Positions 45,990-55,917 of a DNA stretch of 64,000 nt are shown here, one piece after another. The stretch spans positions 1-64,000 of the forward strand of contig CACEKJ010000005.1 in the NCBI GenBank assembly GCA_902560045.1, written 5' to 3'. The position numbers and the translations under genes were made by a program. This DNA is from an uncultured Bacteroidota bacterium. GTDB taxonomy: Bacteria; Bacteroidota; Bacteroidia; Flavobacteriales; Flavobacteriaceae. The notes under the pieces were generated by a model, which was not told the DNA's origin, did not search any database, and worked only from the letters and a program-made list of their open reading frames with translations. Position 1 is the first letter of the stretch. Each line of letters opens with the position of its first letter.

Positions 45990-48900
45990 TTAAAATGATG
46001 CTTTTATGCTAATACCATATCTTTTTGAGCTAGGTCCGTTAAGGAAATCCCAACCTCTCGCATTACCTACACCAACACCAGCAACATTCGGATCGAAGTT
46101 TGCAGCATCTGGAGTATTATATGCATCATACCATAAATTAAATCCTGTAGCAGTTAGAGATAATGCTCCAAATGGAGTTTTATCTAAAAACTTCTGTGGG
46201 AATGCGTATGATAAAGATAATTCTTGTAGCCTTACAACTGAACCATCATAAACGTTAAGTTCAAGTGGACCAAACAATACATTACTAAAGTAGTAAGTAG
46301 AGTTGTTGATTTGTAAGGTATTTGGAGTACCATCTTGTCTAACACCTGGAAGAACAAAAGTGTTCTTTCTGTCTTCAACGATACCACCACGACCTAATAG
46401 CGTAGCTACTGTTTTTGCAACGATATCTCCACCAGCAGTATGACTCAATTGCCATCCTAAAGTAAAGTTCTTATACTTTACAGTGTTGATAAAGTTCATT
46501 ACGTAGTCTGGTTCTGGATTACCGATAATTGGAGTAATCTGTCTAGATCCTTCTGTTCCAATTGGAACTTCATTACCGTTAGCATCAATAGCCATTGTAG
46601 TTTGAGTACCGTAGCTACCAGATGCGTTAACAACCATGTTTCCGTTGTCATCACGCTCTACTCTAGATCCAACAATTACACCTAATGGTTGTCCTTGTAT
46701 TGCAGCGTTACCTCCAACCCAAGTTGCAGTATTACCGGCAAAAACAATCTGGTCATCAGCTTGTTCAGTTACAGTAGACTGACTTTTCGTAAAGTTAACT
46801 CTAGTGTTCCAGCTAAGACCGTCTACGTTTACTGGTAAAATTTCAAACATTTCTAAGTCAAGATCAACTTCGATACCATCACCTTCGATTTTACCAATGT
46901 TGTCTTGTGTTGAAGTAAATCCAGTTGAAGTAGGAAGTGGCTTAAATACAATTAAGTCCTGACTTGTTCTTTCAAAGTAAGAAGCATTAATACCAATTCT
47001 ATTTTTCCAAACTCTAGCGTCAAGACCGAATTCTAATTCACTAAGTAATTCAGGCTTAAGGTCAGGGTTCGCTTGGAAGTTACTAACAGAGTTTGTAATA
47101 ATTCCACCGTTAAGACCACCGTTTACGTTTGTACTTTGACCTACTGTATTTACAGTTGGGTATCCACCAGGGAAACCAGCTGAAGATCCTAAACTAGCTC
47201 TTACCTTTAAATAAGATAAGTTTTCAGACTTAATGTTTTCATCAAAAGATGTCGGTAAGAATGAAATACTAGCACTTGGATATAACATACTGTTGTTCTC
47301 AGTTGGCAGGTTAGAAACCCAATCGTTTCTTGCCTGAAGAGTAACAAATAAGTAGTCTTTATAATCTAAATCAGCACTACCAAATACACCTAACTCATTC
47401 TTAGCACCGTGGTAAGATAAAGGAGTTTGGTTTTCGTAGTTAAAGTGTTGAATTACACCGTAAACAATTTGACCTGTACTAGAAGTACCCTCACGATCGT
47501 AAGTTCTTCTATTAGATGTTGCTCCAACATTAAATGTTAAACCAATATCGTCAGTTAAGTCATAACTACCATTTAAACTCATGAAATGGTTATGTATAGC
47601 TACATTGTTGTCCCATGTACGTAAGTATCCAAAAATAGCGTCCGTAAAGTTAACACCGTTTTTGTTAGAGTAGTCTTTGTTTCTTTCGTTATACCAGTCA
47701 AGTCCATATCTATAAGTTAATGATAAATTATCATTAATCTCATAGCTTAAACTTACAGTAGAATTAACTCTATTAACGTTTTGACCACCTTGAGAGTTAG
47801 CAACAGACCATCTTGGATTGATGATGTCGTTACCGTTTCTGTAGTAAATACTACCACCATTTTCAGGTATAGTATATTCTAAGCCCATTAAGTCAACGTT
47901 TCTAGGAGTAAAGAATACATTACCAAATGTTGACCATCCTAGGGTACCGTTACCTCTAGATGCTGCAACAGGAGGAGATACAAACTGAGTATTGCTGTAG
48001 TTCATAGAACCTTGAACAGTAAACTTATTTGAAAGTTTTGCACGTCCACCAATTGATAAGTTATTTCTTTTTAATCCATTTCCAGGAGTAAATCCTTCTT
48101 CGTCAAGGTTTCCATAATTTACATTATAAGAAATTGACCCGTCGTCAGATGCTCCTCTAATATTTATCGATGTGTTTGAGACACTACCAGATCTAAAGAA
48201 GTTCTCAACACTTTCATATGGTCTCCAATCGTATCTTACACCAGTATATTGCTGATTTAATACGTTGTTACCACCGTTAAAAGCATTTAAGAAAGATGAT
48301 GATCCGTATGGGTGCTCAACTGTACCTTCTGCGTCAATAATTCCAGCAGGGTCATTTAAGTAACCATCAACACCGTTCGCTGCGAAAGCAGGACCCCAGT
48401 TACTGAAGAACCATCCGAAAGATTGGTCAAATCCACCACCGTATGTGTTCTGATAATCTGGCATAGAAGCCATCTCGTTCACAAAATATGATTGATTAAC
48501 TGTAATTTCAGTTTTCTTAGGACCTTTATTTTGAAGAGATCCAGATTTTGTTGTGATTACAATTACACCGTTTTTACCAGCAGTACCATATAATGTAGCT
48601 GCCGCTAAACCTTTAAGTACGTTAACACTCTCAATGTTGTTAGGGTCAAGATCTAAAAATCTACTTGATCCTAAGTTACCACCTAGGTAACCACCTTGAG
48701 CATTTGTTTCAGTACTGAAGGGAACTCCATCAACAACAAAAAGTGCTTGGTTGTTACCATTAATAGAAGTATAACCTCTAATAACAACATTTGTTGCAGA
48801 TCCTGAAGTACCAGATTGACTAGTAATGTTTACACCAGATGCTTTTCCAGAAAGTACTCTGGCAACATCTCCTTCAGTTCTTTGTTCCATTTCTTCACCA

Positions 48901-49280
48901 GCAACTTCACTCACAGCATAACCAAGAGCTTTTTTCTGTCTTGAAATACCCTGTGCAGTTACAACTACTGCTTCTAATTGCGCTACGTCTTCAGAAAGTG
49001 TAACATTAATTGTGTCGGAACCACCAACTGTTTGAGAAACAGATGTGTAACCAACATAACTAAATGTCAAACTTGCTCCCTCGTCAACCATGATGCTGTA
49101 ATTACCATCAAAGTCGGACTGAGTTCCAGAAGATGTGCCTTGCACAATAATGTTTACTCCGGCTATCGGCATTCCTGAATCATCAGAAATAGTTCCCGAA
49201 ACCGCTTTGTCTTGTGCAAAAGTAATCTGCACAACAAACGCTAATATAAGCGTCAAAATTCCACTAAACTTTGTTTTCAT
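45990..49280 (-). CDS. SusC/RagA-family TonB-dependent outer-membrane transporter
   Basis: A 1096-residue transporter. The signal peptide ends TFAQ at about residue 23. The carboxypeptidase-D-like domain is VSGTISDDSGMPIAGVNIIVQGTSSG with FDGNYSI. The plug domain contains RVLSGKASGVNITSQSG, FVVDGVPF and the SusC signature GLAAATLYGTAGKNGVIVITTK. The 22-strand barrel fills the rest and ends with an aromatic residue (KASF). It imports large substrates with SusD, energised by TonB. It is the first gene of a three-gene unit closed by the terminator at 43007. Confidence 0.96.
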   Translation of the reverse strand: MKTKFSGILTLILAFVVQITFAQDKAVSGTISDDSGMPIAGVNIIVQGTSSGTQSDFDGNYSIMVDEGASLTFSYVGYTSVSQTVGGSDTINVTLSEDVAQLEAVVVTAQGISRQKKALGYAVSEVAGEEMEQRTEGDVARVLSGKASGVNITSQSGTSGSATNVVIRGYTSINGNNQALFVVDGVPFSTETNAQGGYLGGNLGSSRFLDLDPNNIESVNVLKGLAAATLYGTAGKNGVIVITTKSGSLQNKGPKKTEITVNQSYFVNEMASMPDYQNTYGGGFDQSFGWFFSNWGPAFAANGVDGYLNDPAGIIDAEGTVEHPYGSSSFLNAFNGGNNVLNQQYTGVRYDWRPYESVENFFRSGSVSNTSINIRGASDDGSISYNVNYGNLDEEGFTPGNGLKRNNLSIGGRAKLSNKFTVQGSMNYSNTQFVSPPVAASRGNGTLGWSTFGNVFFTPRNVDLMGLEYTIPENGGSIYYRNGNDIINPRWSVANSQGGQNVNRVNSTVSLSYEINDNLSLTYRYGLDWYNERNKDYSNKNGVNFTDAIFGYLRTWDNNVAIHNHFMSLNGSYDLTDDIGLTFNVGATSNRRTYDREGTSSTGQIVYGVIQHFNYENQTPLSYHGAKNELGVFGSADLDYKDYLFVTLQARNDWVSNLPTENNSMLYPSASISFLPTSFDENIKSENLSYLKVRASLGSSAGFPGGYPTVNTVGQSTNVNGGLNGGIITNSVSNFQANPDLKPELLSELEFGLDARVWKNRIGINASYFERTSQDLIVFKPLPTSTGFTSTQDNIGKIEGDGIEVDLDLEMFEILPVNVDGLSWNTRVNFTKSQSTVTEQADDQIVFAGNTATWVGGNAAIQGQPLGVIVGSRVERDDNGNMVVNASGSYGTQTTMAIDANGNEVPIGTEGSRQITPIIGNPEPDYVMNFINTVKYKNFTLGWQLSHTAGGDIVAKTVATLLGRGGIVEDRKNTFVLPGVRQDGTPNTLQINNSTYYFSNVLFGPLELNVYDGSVVRLQELSLSYAFPQKFLDKTPFGALSLTATGFNLWYDAYNTPDAANFDPNVAGVGVGNARGWDFLNGPSSKRYGISIKASF

Positions 49281-49308
49281 TTTAATTATATTTGAATTAG
49301 TCCAAAGA

Positions 49309-49342
49309 CAAAAATCATAAATTAATGTTAATAAAACAACAA
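49309..49342 (-). promoter_or_regulatory. candidate promoter of the SusC operon
   Basis: On the minus strand TTGTTG (49342-49337) is followed after 20 bases by GATTTTTG (49316-49309). That is a seven-of-eight match to TAnnTTTG, with G for the first T. The predicted leader is about 20-25 bases. No competing exact match was found in the gap. Confidence 0.4.
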
Positions 49343-49389
49343 TTAATTATGATTTTTTAAGATTTTTTTAAGATTTACTCTGTTGGTAA

Positions 49390-51033
49390 TCAGAAAAAAG
49401 TAACAAAACTTACACTTAATTTGGCATTTTTAAGATTGAAACTATTACCCCAAGTTGTCCCTTTTGCATAATTTACAGATATAAGTCCATTCTTTGTTAG
49501 AGAGGAAAATCCAAATCCTCCAGAGTAAATGAATTCGTCTATTGAAAGTATTTTATTTTGATAATTTGCAATGTCAAATAGTGTATATATATATATGGTG
49601 TCGTTTAAATAAAAATTTACACTAGTATTTAATAATTTATAATTATTCGTAAATATGCTGTTTTGATCGAAACCTCTAATTGACTCTATTCCTCCGAATC
49701 TTAAGAGTTCATTTGTTACAAGATTTTGGGAATCTAATTTTTCACTTAAAAACCTCGAGTTAATTTTTAATTTTTCTGAAATTTCAAATTTTTTCGTCAT
49801 TTCAATTTTAAACTTTCCAACCTTGTTTTTCTCATCCATCTGATCTTTTTCACCAATGCCTGCTTTTAAAAAAAATCTAAAGTTGTAAAATTCAAATGAA
49901 TCATCAGGGTCGAGTAATTCATAACTAATAAACAGATTGATTATATTTTTTTTAAATGCTTCAACATTTTGAAAAGGTATTTCATTTACAGACTCGGTTT
50001 TTTCATAACCCAATCCGCCTCTAAATTGTTTTTTCAACAACTCTAAATCAACAAAAAAGTCCCTTGAATTATAAATCGAGTCTTTTTGGATAAGTTTTAA
50101 GCCTGTATTTAAGCTCAAAGGTGAATTAAAAATGAAAGGCATTCTTACCTGTGAATTTAAAAATCTATCTTGACTGTCCTCAGATAAAAAATCTATTTTT
50201 ATTTCTTCCCCTTGATTGAAGGTGTTGATCAAATTTATCTTTGCATAACCCTGTATTTCTAATTTTCCGTTTTCCTCGTTTGTGTTAAAGCCAATAAATC
50301 CGTCAAATGTATTTTTTTTAACCTTTTTTAAATACAGAAAAACCTCTGTGGAATCATTGGTAAATAGGATTTCAGGATCTTTGATGCTCCTAGCAAAATT
50401 TGTTCTGTTAATTAAGCTCATTTGATTTCTAATTTCGTCTATTTTCAACTCCGATCCGGACTTTAATCCCATTAAGTTTTTAATGAATTTTTTTGGAAAA
50501 TTTTCGTATCCCTTAACCACCACTTTTGAAATTTCTCTTTTTGACCCTAAATCAATCAACAATTCTGATTTTAGCGTAAGGGAGTCAACTTTTCTTACCT
50601 TATCCAGTTTTAAACTTGCAAATGGATAACCTTTATTTGAAAAATATTTAACAGAGGAATCGATCAACTCCTGAAGCTTTTCAAAGCTTATCAATCCGTT
50701 TTTACTATTCTTTTTATAAATTAACTGAACACCATCTTCAAGATTTTCAATGTTTGTGATTTCAACATGTTTTAACTTTAACCCTGTATTTAGCTCAATT
50801 CTGTAATTTAATGAGTCGATTTGAACAAATCTATTTACAGATGCATCGATATATCCTTTTTCTTTCAAGGAATTTATACTATCGTCTACACTCAAAATCA
50901 AATTTTCGTATGATTTATATTGTAATTTTTTCTGAGACTCTCCTTCTTTTGTAAAATCAAGTGAAAAATTTTGAGAATTGACATTATTTATATAAAAAAA
51001 TACCAAAGTGATAAAAATGATAATTTTCTTCAT
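49390..51033 (-). CDS. Omp85/BamA-TamA-like outer-membrane protein
   Basis: A protein of 547 residues with a signal peptide MKKIIIFITLVFFYINNVNSQ. Periplasmic POTRA-like domains occupy about residues 25-220 (for example SKVVVKGYENFPKKFIKNLMGLKSGSEL). The C-terminal beta-barrel contains the family-typical LLRFGGIESIRGFDQNSI near residue 435 and ends in FVTFF. It may insert or secrete outer-membrane proteins, like a short TamA/Omp85 member. It is too short and too divergent to be the main BamA. The start was set at 51033 rather than 51042 because the signal peptide then has a standard MKK opening. Confidence 0.85.
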   Translation of the reverse strand: MKKIIIFITLVFFYINNVNSQNFSLDFTKEGESQKKLQYKSYENLILSVDDSINSLKEKGYIDASVNRFVQIDSLNYRIELNTGLKLKHVEITNIENLEDGVQLIYKKNSKNGLISFEKLQELIDSSVKYFSNKGYPFASLKLDKVRKVDSLTLKSELLIDLGSKREISKVVVKGYENFPKKFIKNLMGLKSGSELKIDEIRNQMSLINRTNFARSIKDPEILFTNDSTEVFLYLKKVKKNTFDGFIGFNTNEENGKLEIQGYAKINLINTFNQGEEIKIDFLSEDSQDRFLNSQVRMPFIFNSPLSLNTGLKLIQKDSIYNSRDFFVDLELLKKQFRGGLGYEKTESVNEIPFQNVEAFKKNIINLFISYELLDPDDSFEFYNFRFFLKAGIGEKDQMDEKNKVGKFKIEMTKKFEISEKLKINSRFLSEKLDSQNLVTNELLRFGGIESIRGFDQNSIFTNNYKLLNTSVNFYLNDTIYIYTLFDIANYQNKILSIDEFIYSGGFGFSSLTKNGLISVNYAKGTTWGNSFNLKNAKLSVSFVTFF

Positions 51034-51135
51034 AAAAACCATAAAATAATTTACACTGTAATGAACGTTAAATAATTGATTTTAATATGTTTAAAAAATT
51101 TTTTTTCAAAAAGTGTGAAAATTTAAGATATAACA

Positions 51136-51166
51136 TTTGAATAATTGATTTAAATTTCTAACTTTG
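51136..51166 (+). promoter_or_regulatory. promoter of the str-S10-spc ribosomal operon
   Basis: TTTG at 51136-51139, a 19-base spacer and TAACTTTG at 51159-51166 form an excellent Bacteroidota sigma-A promoter. Transcription would begin near 51172 and yield a leader of about 40 bases. That leader opens with a small hairpin (CCTCT 51171-51175 with AGAGG 51183-51187). Confidence 0.75.
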
Positions 51167-51210
51167 CGCGCCTCTTAAGAAGAGAGGTTAATAAAAATAT
51201 ATTTTACAAT

Positions 51211-51585
51211 ATGCCAACTATATCGCAATTAGTAAGAAAAGGTAGAGCTAGAATTACAAAGAAAAGTAAGTCTGCTGCTCTTAGTTCTTGTCCTCAGAGG
51301 AGAGGTGTATGTACTCGTGTATACACAACCACTCCAAAAAAGCCAAACTCAGCAATGAGAAAAGTGGCTAGGGTTAGGTTAACTAACGGAAACGAAGTTA
51401 ATGCTTACATCCCTGGTGAAGGACACAATTTACAAGAACACTCGATTGTACTAGTTAGAGGTGGTAGGGTAAAAGATCTACCAGGTGTAAGATATCACAT
51501 TATTAGGGGAGCTCTTGATACTGCAGGTGTTGAGGGTAGAACTCAAAGAAGATCTAAGTACGGTGCTAAAAGACCTAAGAAATAG
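51211..51585 (+). CDS. rpsL: 30S ribosomal protein S12
   Basis: A decoding-centre protein of 124 residues. [19 protein letters not shown] and [18 protein letters not shown] are universal S12 blocks. The lysines that confer streptomycin sensitivity (K43/K44 and K88 here) are wild-type. It is the first gene of the operon, downstream of a strong promoter, and is followed by rpsG after 22 bases. Confidence 0.98.
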   Translation: MPTISQLVRKGRARITKKSKSAALSSCPQRRGVCTRVYTTTPKKPNSAMRKVARVRLTNGNEVNAYIPGEGHNLQEHSIVLVRGGRVKDLPGVRYHIIRGALDTAGVEGRTQRRSKYGAKRPKK

Positions 51586-51607
51586 TTAAGAAATAGTTTA
51601 GAATAAT

Positions 51608-52084
51608 ATGAGAAAAAAACAGGCAAAAAAACGTCCATTACTTCCAGATCCAAGATTCAATGACAAGCTTGTAACAAGATTTGTAAATATGATGATGTTA
51701 AGTGGTAAAAAGTCTGTCGCTTTCAAGGTATTTTATGATGCTATTGATATAATAGATTCAAAGAAAACGGATGATGAAAAGTCAGCACTTGAAGTTTGGA
51801 AAGACGGATTGTCTAATGTAATGCCACACGTTGAAGTGAGAAGTAGAAGAGTGGGTGGTGCAACATTTCAAATACCAAGTCCTATTAGATCTGATAGAAA
51901 GATTTCAATTGCCATGAAATGGTTAATTAATTACTCAAGAAAGAGAAATGAAAAATCAATGGCACAAAAACTTGCAGCTGAATCTTTAGCTGCCGCCAAA
52001 GAAGAAGGAGCTGCTGTCAAAAAGAAAGTGGATACTCACAAAATGGCAGAAGCTAACAAAGCATTTTCACATTTTAGATTTTAA
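51608..52084 (+). CDS. rpsG: 30S ribosomal protein S7
   Basis: Nucleates assembly of the 30S head. At 158 residues it has normal length. Key segments are LPDPRFNDKLVTRFVNMMM, VRSRRVGGATFQIP and HKMAEANKAFSHFRF at the C-terminus. fusA starts 6 bases after its stop. Confidence 0.98.
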   Translation: MRKKQAKKRPLLPDPRFNDKLVTRFVNMMMLSGKKSVAFKVFYDAIDIIDSKKTDDEKSALEVWKDGLSNVMPHVEVRSRRVGGATFQIPSPIRSDRKISIAMKWLINYSRKRNEKSMAQKLAAESLAAAKEEGAAVKKKVDTHKMAEANKAFSHFRF

Positions 52085-52090
52085 TATATA

Positions 52091-54220
52091 ATGGCAAGAG
52101 ATTTAAAATACACAAGAAATATCGGTATTGCTGCTCACATTGATGCAGGAAAGACAACGACAACTGAAAGAATACTTTACTATACAGGAGTATCTCACAA
52201 GATTGGTGAAGTTCATGATGGTGCGGCTACTATGGATTGGATGGAGCAGGAACAAGAGAGAGGTATTACTATTACTTCTGCTGCTACAACCTGTACTTGG
52301 GATTTCCCAACGGATAATGGTAAGAAAACTGCAGACTCTAAGGGTTATCACTTTAATATAATTGATACTCCAGGTCACGTTGATTTTACCGTTGAAGTAA
52401 ATAGATCTTTGAGAGTCCTTGACGGGCTTGTATTTTTATTTAGTGCTGTTGATGGAGTTGAACCACAATCTGAAACAAATTGGAGGCTTGCGGACAATTA
52501 TAAAGTTCCAAGAATTGGATTTGTTAATAAAATGGATAGACAGGGTTCCAACTTTCAAATGGTATGTAAGCAGGTAAAAGAAATGTTGGGTTCAAATGCT
52601 GTTCAAATTGTATTACCAATTGGTGAAGAGGCTGACTTTAAAGGTGTAGTTGACCTGATTAAAAACAGAGCTATTGTATGGCACGAAGATTCGATGGGGT
52701 CAACTTTTGATATCATCGATATTCCTGATAACTTAAAGGAAGAAGCAAAGAAATATAGAGGTTTATTAATCGAAGAGGTAGCTTCTTATGATGATAATCT
52801 CTTAGAAAAGTATATGGAAGATGAAGAATCCATCACTGAAGAAGAAATTCACAATGCATTACGCGCTGCTGTAATGGATATGGCAATTATTCCGATGATT
52901 TGCGGTTCTGCATTTAAAAACAAAGGGGTTCAATTTCTTCTTGACGCTGTTTGTAGATATTTACCATCTCCTATTGATAAGGAAGCAATTGTGGGAACAA
53001 ATCCTGATAACGATGAAGAAATTTCTAGAAAGCCATCTGTAGATGAGCCTTTTGCTGCCCTTGCATTTAAAATTGCTACTGACCCTTTTGTTGGTAGATT
53101 AGCTTTCTTTAGAGTATACTCTGGAAAGCTTCCCGCTGGATCTTATGTTTTAAACAACAGATCTGGAAAGAAAGAAAGAATTTCAAGAATATATCAGATG
53201 CATTCGAATAAGCAAAATGCAATTGATGTTATTGAGGCTGGAGACATTGGTGCTGCAGTTGGTTTTAAAGATATTAAAACAGGAGACAGTTTAACAGCTG
53301 AAAAAGCTCCTATTGTTTTAGAAAGTATGGACTTCCCAGACCCAGTAATTGGTATTGCTGTTGAGGCTAAAACTAAAGCTGATGTTGATAAGTTAGGAAT
53401 GGCCCTGGGAAAACTTTCAGAAGAGGATCCAACATTTACGGTTAGGACAGATGAAGCTTCAGGCCAAACGATTATTTCAGGAATGGGTGAACTTCACTTA
53501 GATATTATTGTTGATAGATTAAAGCGTGAATTTAAGGTGGAAGTAAACGAAGGTGAGCCTATGGTTGAATACAAAGAGGCTATTACACTTAAAGCTGATC
53601 ATCGTGAAGTTTATAAAAAACAATCTGGTGGTAGAGGTAAGTTTGCAGATATCGTATTTACTGTTGAGCCTGCAGAAGAAGGGAAACAAGGTTTAGAGTT
53701 TATTTCTAATATTAAGGGGGGTAATGTTCCTAAAGAATTTATTCCATCTGTTGAAAAAGGATTCAAGATGGCAATGCAAAATGGACCCTTAGCAGGATAT
53801 GAAGTTGATTCACTTAAGGTTACACTTAGTGATGGATCCTATCATGATGTTGATTCTGATCAGTTGTCTTTTGAGCTTGCAGCAAAAATTGGTTTTAAGA
53901 ATGCAGCAAAACTTGCTCGTTTTGTTATTATGGAGCCAATTATGAAATTAGAAGTTTTAACACCTGAAGAAAATATGGGTGATATTGTTGGTGATTTAAA
54001 CAGAAGAAGAGGTCAGGTTAATGATATGGGAGATCGAGCTGGATCAAAAGTGGTTAAAGCTGATGTTCCTCTTTCAGAAATGTTTGGATATGTAACATCT
54101 TTGAGAACGTTATCATCTGGTAGAGCTACTTCTACAATGGAGTTCTCTCATTATGCAGCTACACCATCAAATATATCTGAACAAGTTATTAAAAAAGCTA
54201 ATGGATCTGCTGATTCTTAA
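52091..54220 (+). CDS. fusA: elongation factor G
   Basis: The translocation GTPase, 709 residues. G1 is [15 protein letters not shown] (residues 15-29), the effector loop includes [13 protein letters not shown]3 is DTPGHVDF and G4 NKMD. Domains II-V continue with [30 protein letters not shown] and [18 protein letters not shown]. It follows the str operon order, but tuf does not come next; rpsJ does, as is usual in Bacteroidota. Confidence 0.98.
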   Translation: MARDLKYTRNIGIAAHIDAGKTTTTERILYYTGVSHKIGEVHDGAATMDWMEQEQERGITITSAATTCTWDFPTDNGKKTADSKGYHFNIIDTPGHVDFTVEVNRSLRVLDGLVFLFSAVDGVEPQSETNWRLADNYKVPRIGFVNKMDRQGSNFQMVCKQVKEMLGSNAVQIVLPIGEEADFKGVVDLIKNRAIVWHEDSMGSTFDIIDIPDNLKEEAKKYRGLLIEEVASYDDNLLEKYMEDEESITEEEIHNALRAAVMDMAIIPMICGSAFKNKGVQFLLDAVCRYLPSPIDKEAIVGTNPDNDEEISRKPSVDEPFAALAFKIATDPFVGRLAFFRVYSGKLPAGSYVLNNRSGKKERISRIYQMHSNKQNAIDVIEAGDIGAAVGFKDIKTGDSLTAEKAPIVLESMDFPDPVIGIAVEAKTKADVDKLGMALGKLSEEDPTFTVRTDEASGQTIISGMGELHLDIIVDRLKREFKVEVNEGEPMVEYKEAITLKADHREVYKKQSGGRGKFADIVFTVEPAEEGKQGLEFISNIKGGNVPKEFIPSVEKGFKMAMQNGPLAGYEVDSLKVTLSDGSYHDVDSDQLSFELAAKIGFKNAAKLARFVIMEPIMKLEVLTPEENMGDIVGDLNRRRGQVNDMGDRAGSKVVKADVPLSEMFGYVTSLRTLSSGRATSTMEFSHYAATPSNISEQVIKKANGSADS

Positions 54221-54232
54221 TAAAATTAAAAA

Positions 54233-54538
54233 ATGAGTCAAAAAATTAGAATAAAATTAAAATCATATGATCATAGCTTAGTAGATAATTCTGCTGAGAA
54301 GATTGTTAAAACTGTAAAGAGTACTGGTGCAGTTGTTACAGGACCTATTCCTTTGCCAACTCACAAGAAACTTTTTACTGTTTTAAGATCACCTCATGTG
54401 AACAAAAAAGCGAGAGAACAGTTTCAATTAAGTTCTTACAAGAGATTACTGGATATATACAGTACCTCTTCTAAAACAATTGATGCGTTAATGAAGTTAG
54501 AATTGCCGAGTGGTGTTGAAGTTGAGATAAAGGTATAA
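54233..54538 (+). CDS. rpsJ: 30S ribosomal protein S10
   Basis: A 101-residue 30S protein, also the NusE antitermination factor. [15 protein letters not shown] and [28 protein letters not shown] are diagnostic. The gene is 12 bases after fusA and is followed by an unusual 133-base spacer before rplC. Confidence 0.98.
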   Translation: MSQKIRIKLKSYDHSLVDNSAEKIVKTVKSTGAVVTGPIPLPTHKKLFTVLRSPHVNKKAREQFQLSSYKRLLDIYSTSSKTIDALMKLELPSGVEVEIKV

Positions 54539-54671
54539 GTATTTATACTAGCCAGAAATTTTCTGGTATAACATGTCCGGAGCGTTTCGCGAAGGAAAAA
54601 TGGAGAAAAATAATTTAGGGTTAAATTATTTTGACCCTAATTTTTTAAATAATAAATGAAAAAATAATAAT
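54539..54671 (+). promoter_or_regulatory. structured spacer between rpsJ and rplC (candidate ribosomal-protein leader)
   Basis: This is the only large gap inside a run where the other gaps are about 25 bases or less. It holds a hairpin CCAGAA/TTCTGG (54552-54557 and 54561-54566) with flanking TATA pairing. A G+C-rich block TCCGGAGCGTTTCGCGAAGGA follows at 54576-54596, and then a terminator-like stem TTAGGGTTAAA/TTTGACCCTAA (54615-54625 and 54630-54640) with TTTTTT after it. The layout suggests a conditional terminator controlling the genes from rplC onward. In E. coli L4 (rplD) regulates the S10 operon through a leader, but there the leader precedes rpsJ. The regulator here is not known. I could not match it to a named RNA family by eye. 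Confidence 0.6.
54600..54659 (+). CDS. possible 19-codon leader ORF in the rpsJ-rplC spacer
   Basis: ATG at 54600 opens 19 codons (MEKNNLGLNYFDPNFLNNK) ending in TGA at 54657-54659. It spans the whole terminator-like hairpin. An AAGGA at 54592-54596 lies just upstream, which is notable because other starts here lack Shine-Dalgarno sequences. It could be a leader peptide whose translation opens the hairpin, or a chance ORF in an RNA element. Confidence 0.25.
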   Translation: MEKNNLGLNYFDPNFLNNK

Positions 54672-55289
54672 ATGTCTGGGTTAATAGGAAAAAAAATAGG
54701 AATGACCAGTATTTTCGACGAAAGTGGAAAGAATATTCCATGTACTGTCATTGAGGCTGGTCCTTGTGTAGTTACCCAAGTCAGAACTGACGAAGTTGAT
54801 GGATATAGTGCTATTCAACTAGGTTTCGATGACAAGACAGAGAAAAGTACAACCAAGGCTGCTAAAGGTCATGCAAAAAAAGCTGGCACAGCAGTAAAAA
54901 CTAAGGTTGTAGAGTTTCAAGGTTTTGATCAGGATCTGAAATTGGGAGATACAGTTAGTGTAGATCACTTTGAAGAAGGTGAATTTGTTGATGTTTCTGG
55001 TATTTCAAAAGGAAAAGGTTTTCAAGGTGTTGTAAAACGCCATGGATTTGCTGGAGTGGGACAAGCTACTCACGGTCAGCATAATAGATTAAGAGCCCCT
55101 GGTTCAATTGGTGCAGCTTCTTATCCTGCAAGAGTTTTCAAAGGAATGAGAATGGCCGGTAGAATGGGCGGTGAAAAAGTTAAAGTGTTGAATTTAAGAG
55201 TTTTAAAAGTTATGGCTGATAAAAATATTTTATTAGTTAAAGGATGCGTTCCTGGACATAATAACTCTTATGTAATAATTCAGAAGTAA
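54672..55289 (+). CDS. rplC: 50S ribosomal protein L3
   Basis: A 205-residue large-subunit protein reaching the peptidyl-transferase centre. The loop [20 protein letters not shown] followed by [22 protein letters not shown] is diagnostic. Its stop overlaps the rplD start by one base (TAATG). The structured spacer lies directly upstream. Confidence 0.98.
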   Translation: MSGLIGKKIGMTSIFDESGKNIPCTVIEAGPCVVTQVRTDEVDGYSAIQLGFDDKTEKSTTKAAKGHAKKAGTAVKTKVVEFQGFDQDLKLGDTVSVDHFEEGEFVDVSGISKGKGFQGVVKRHGFAGVGQATHGQHNRLRAPGSIGAASYPARVFKGMRMAGRMGGEKVKVLNLRVLKVMADKNILLVKGCVPGHNNSYVIIQK

Positions 55290-55915
55290 TGAAAATATCA
55301 ATATTAGATTCAAAAGGAAAATCTACAGGAAGAGAAGTTACTCTTCCTAAAGATATTTATGCAATTGAGCCAAATGAACATGCACTTTACCTTGATGTAA
55401 AGCAGTATTTGGCTAATCAGCGTCAAGGAACACACAAAGCGAAAGAAAGAGCAGATATCACTGGAAGTACTAGAAAAATCAAAAAGCAAAAAGGTACCGG
55501 AACAGCGCGTGCTGGTAGTATTAAATCTGGTGTGTTTAGAGGTGGTGGAAGAATATTTGGTCCAAGACCAAGAGATTATGATGTTAAGTTAAATAAGAAG
55601 CTTAAAAAACTTGCTAGAAAATCAGCACTTTCTCTTAAGGCTAAGGATAAGGCAATAACTATTGTTGAAGACTTTGATTTTAAAACTCCTAAGACTAAGA
55701 AGTTTATAGACGTACTCAAAGCATTAAAGATAGAAGACAAAAAATCATTACTGATTTTTGGCAAAAATAATAATGTATATTTGTCATCGCGAAATTTTAA
55801 GGGTTCAGATGTTGTAACTAGTTCTGAAGTAAGTACTTACAAAATACTAAATGCAAAACAGTTAGTTATGTCTGAGAGCTCATTAAATAGTATAAATGAA
55901 AATTTAAGTAAATAA
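55289..55915 (+). CDS. rplD: 50S ribosomal protein L4
   Basis: A 208-residue protein lining the exit tunnel. The extended loop is represented by RQGTHKAKERADITGSTRKIKKQKGTGTARAG and GPRPRDY. L4 is the known autoregulator of the S10 operon in E. coli, which makes it the first candidate ligand for the upstream spacer. rplW starts 2 bases after the stop. Confidence 0.97.
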   Translation: MKISILDSKGKSTGREVTLPKDIYAIEPNEHALYLDVKQYLANQRQGTHKAKERADITGSTRKIKKQKGTGTARAGSIKSGVFRGGGRIFGPRPRDYDVKLNKKLKKLARKSALSLKAKDKAITIVEDFDFKTPKTKKFIDVLKALKIEDKKSLLIFGKNNNVYLSSRNFKGSDVVTSSEVSTYKILNAKQLVMSESSLNSINENLSK

Positions 55916-55917
55916 TT

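Noticed and set aside
39685-49280. Polysaccharide utilisation locus
   Set aside because: SusC and SusD are present but no carbohydrate-active enzyme, sulfatase or sensor-regulator lies in the window.
52103-52378. Overlapping frames on both strands inside fusA
   Set aside because: They coincide with the highly conserved GTP-binding region of EF-G and have no independent support.
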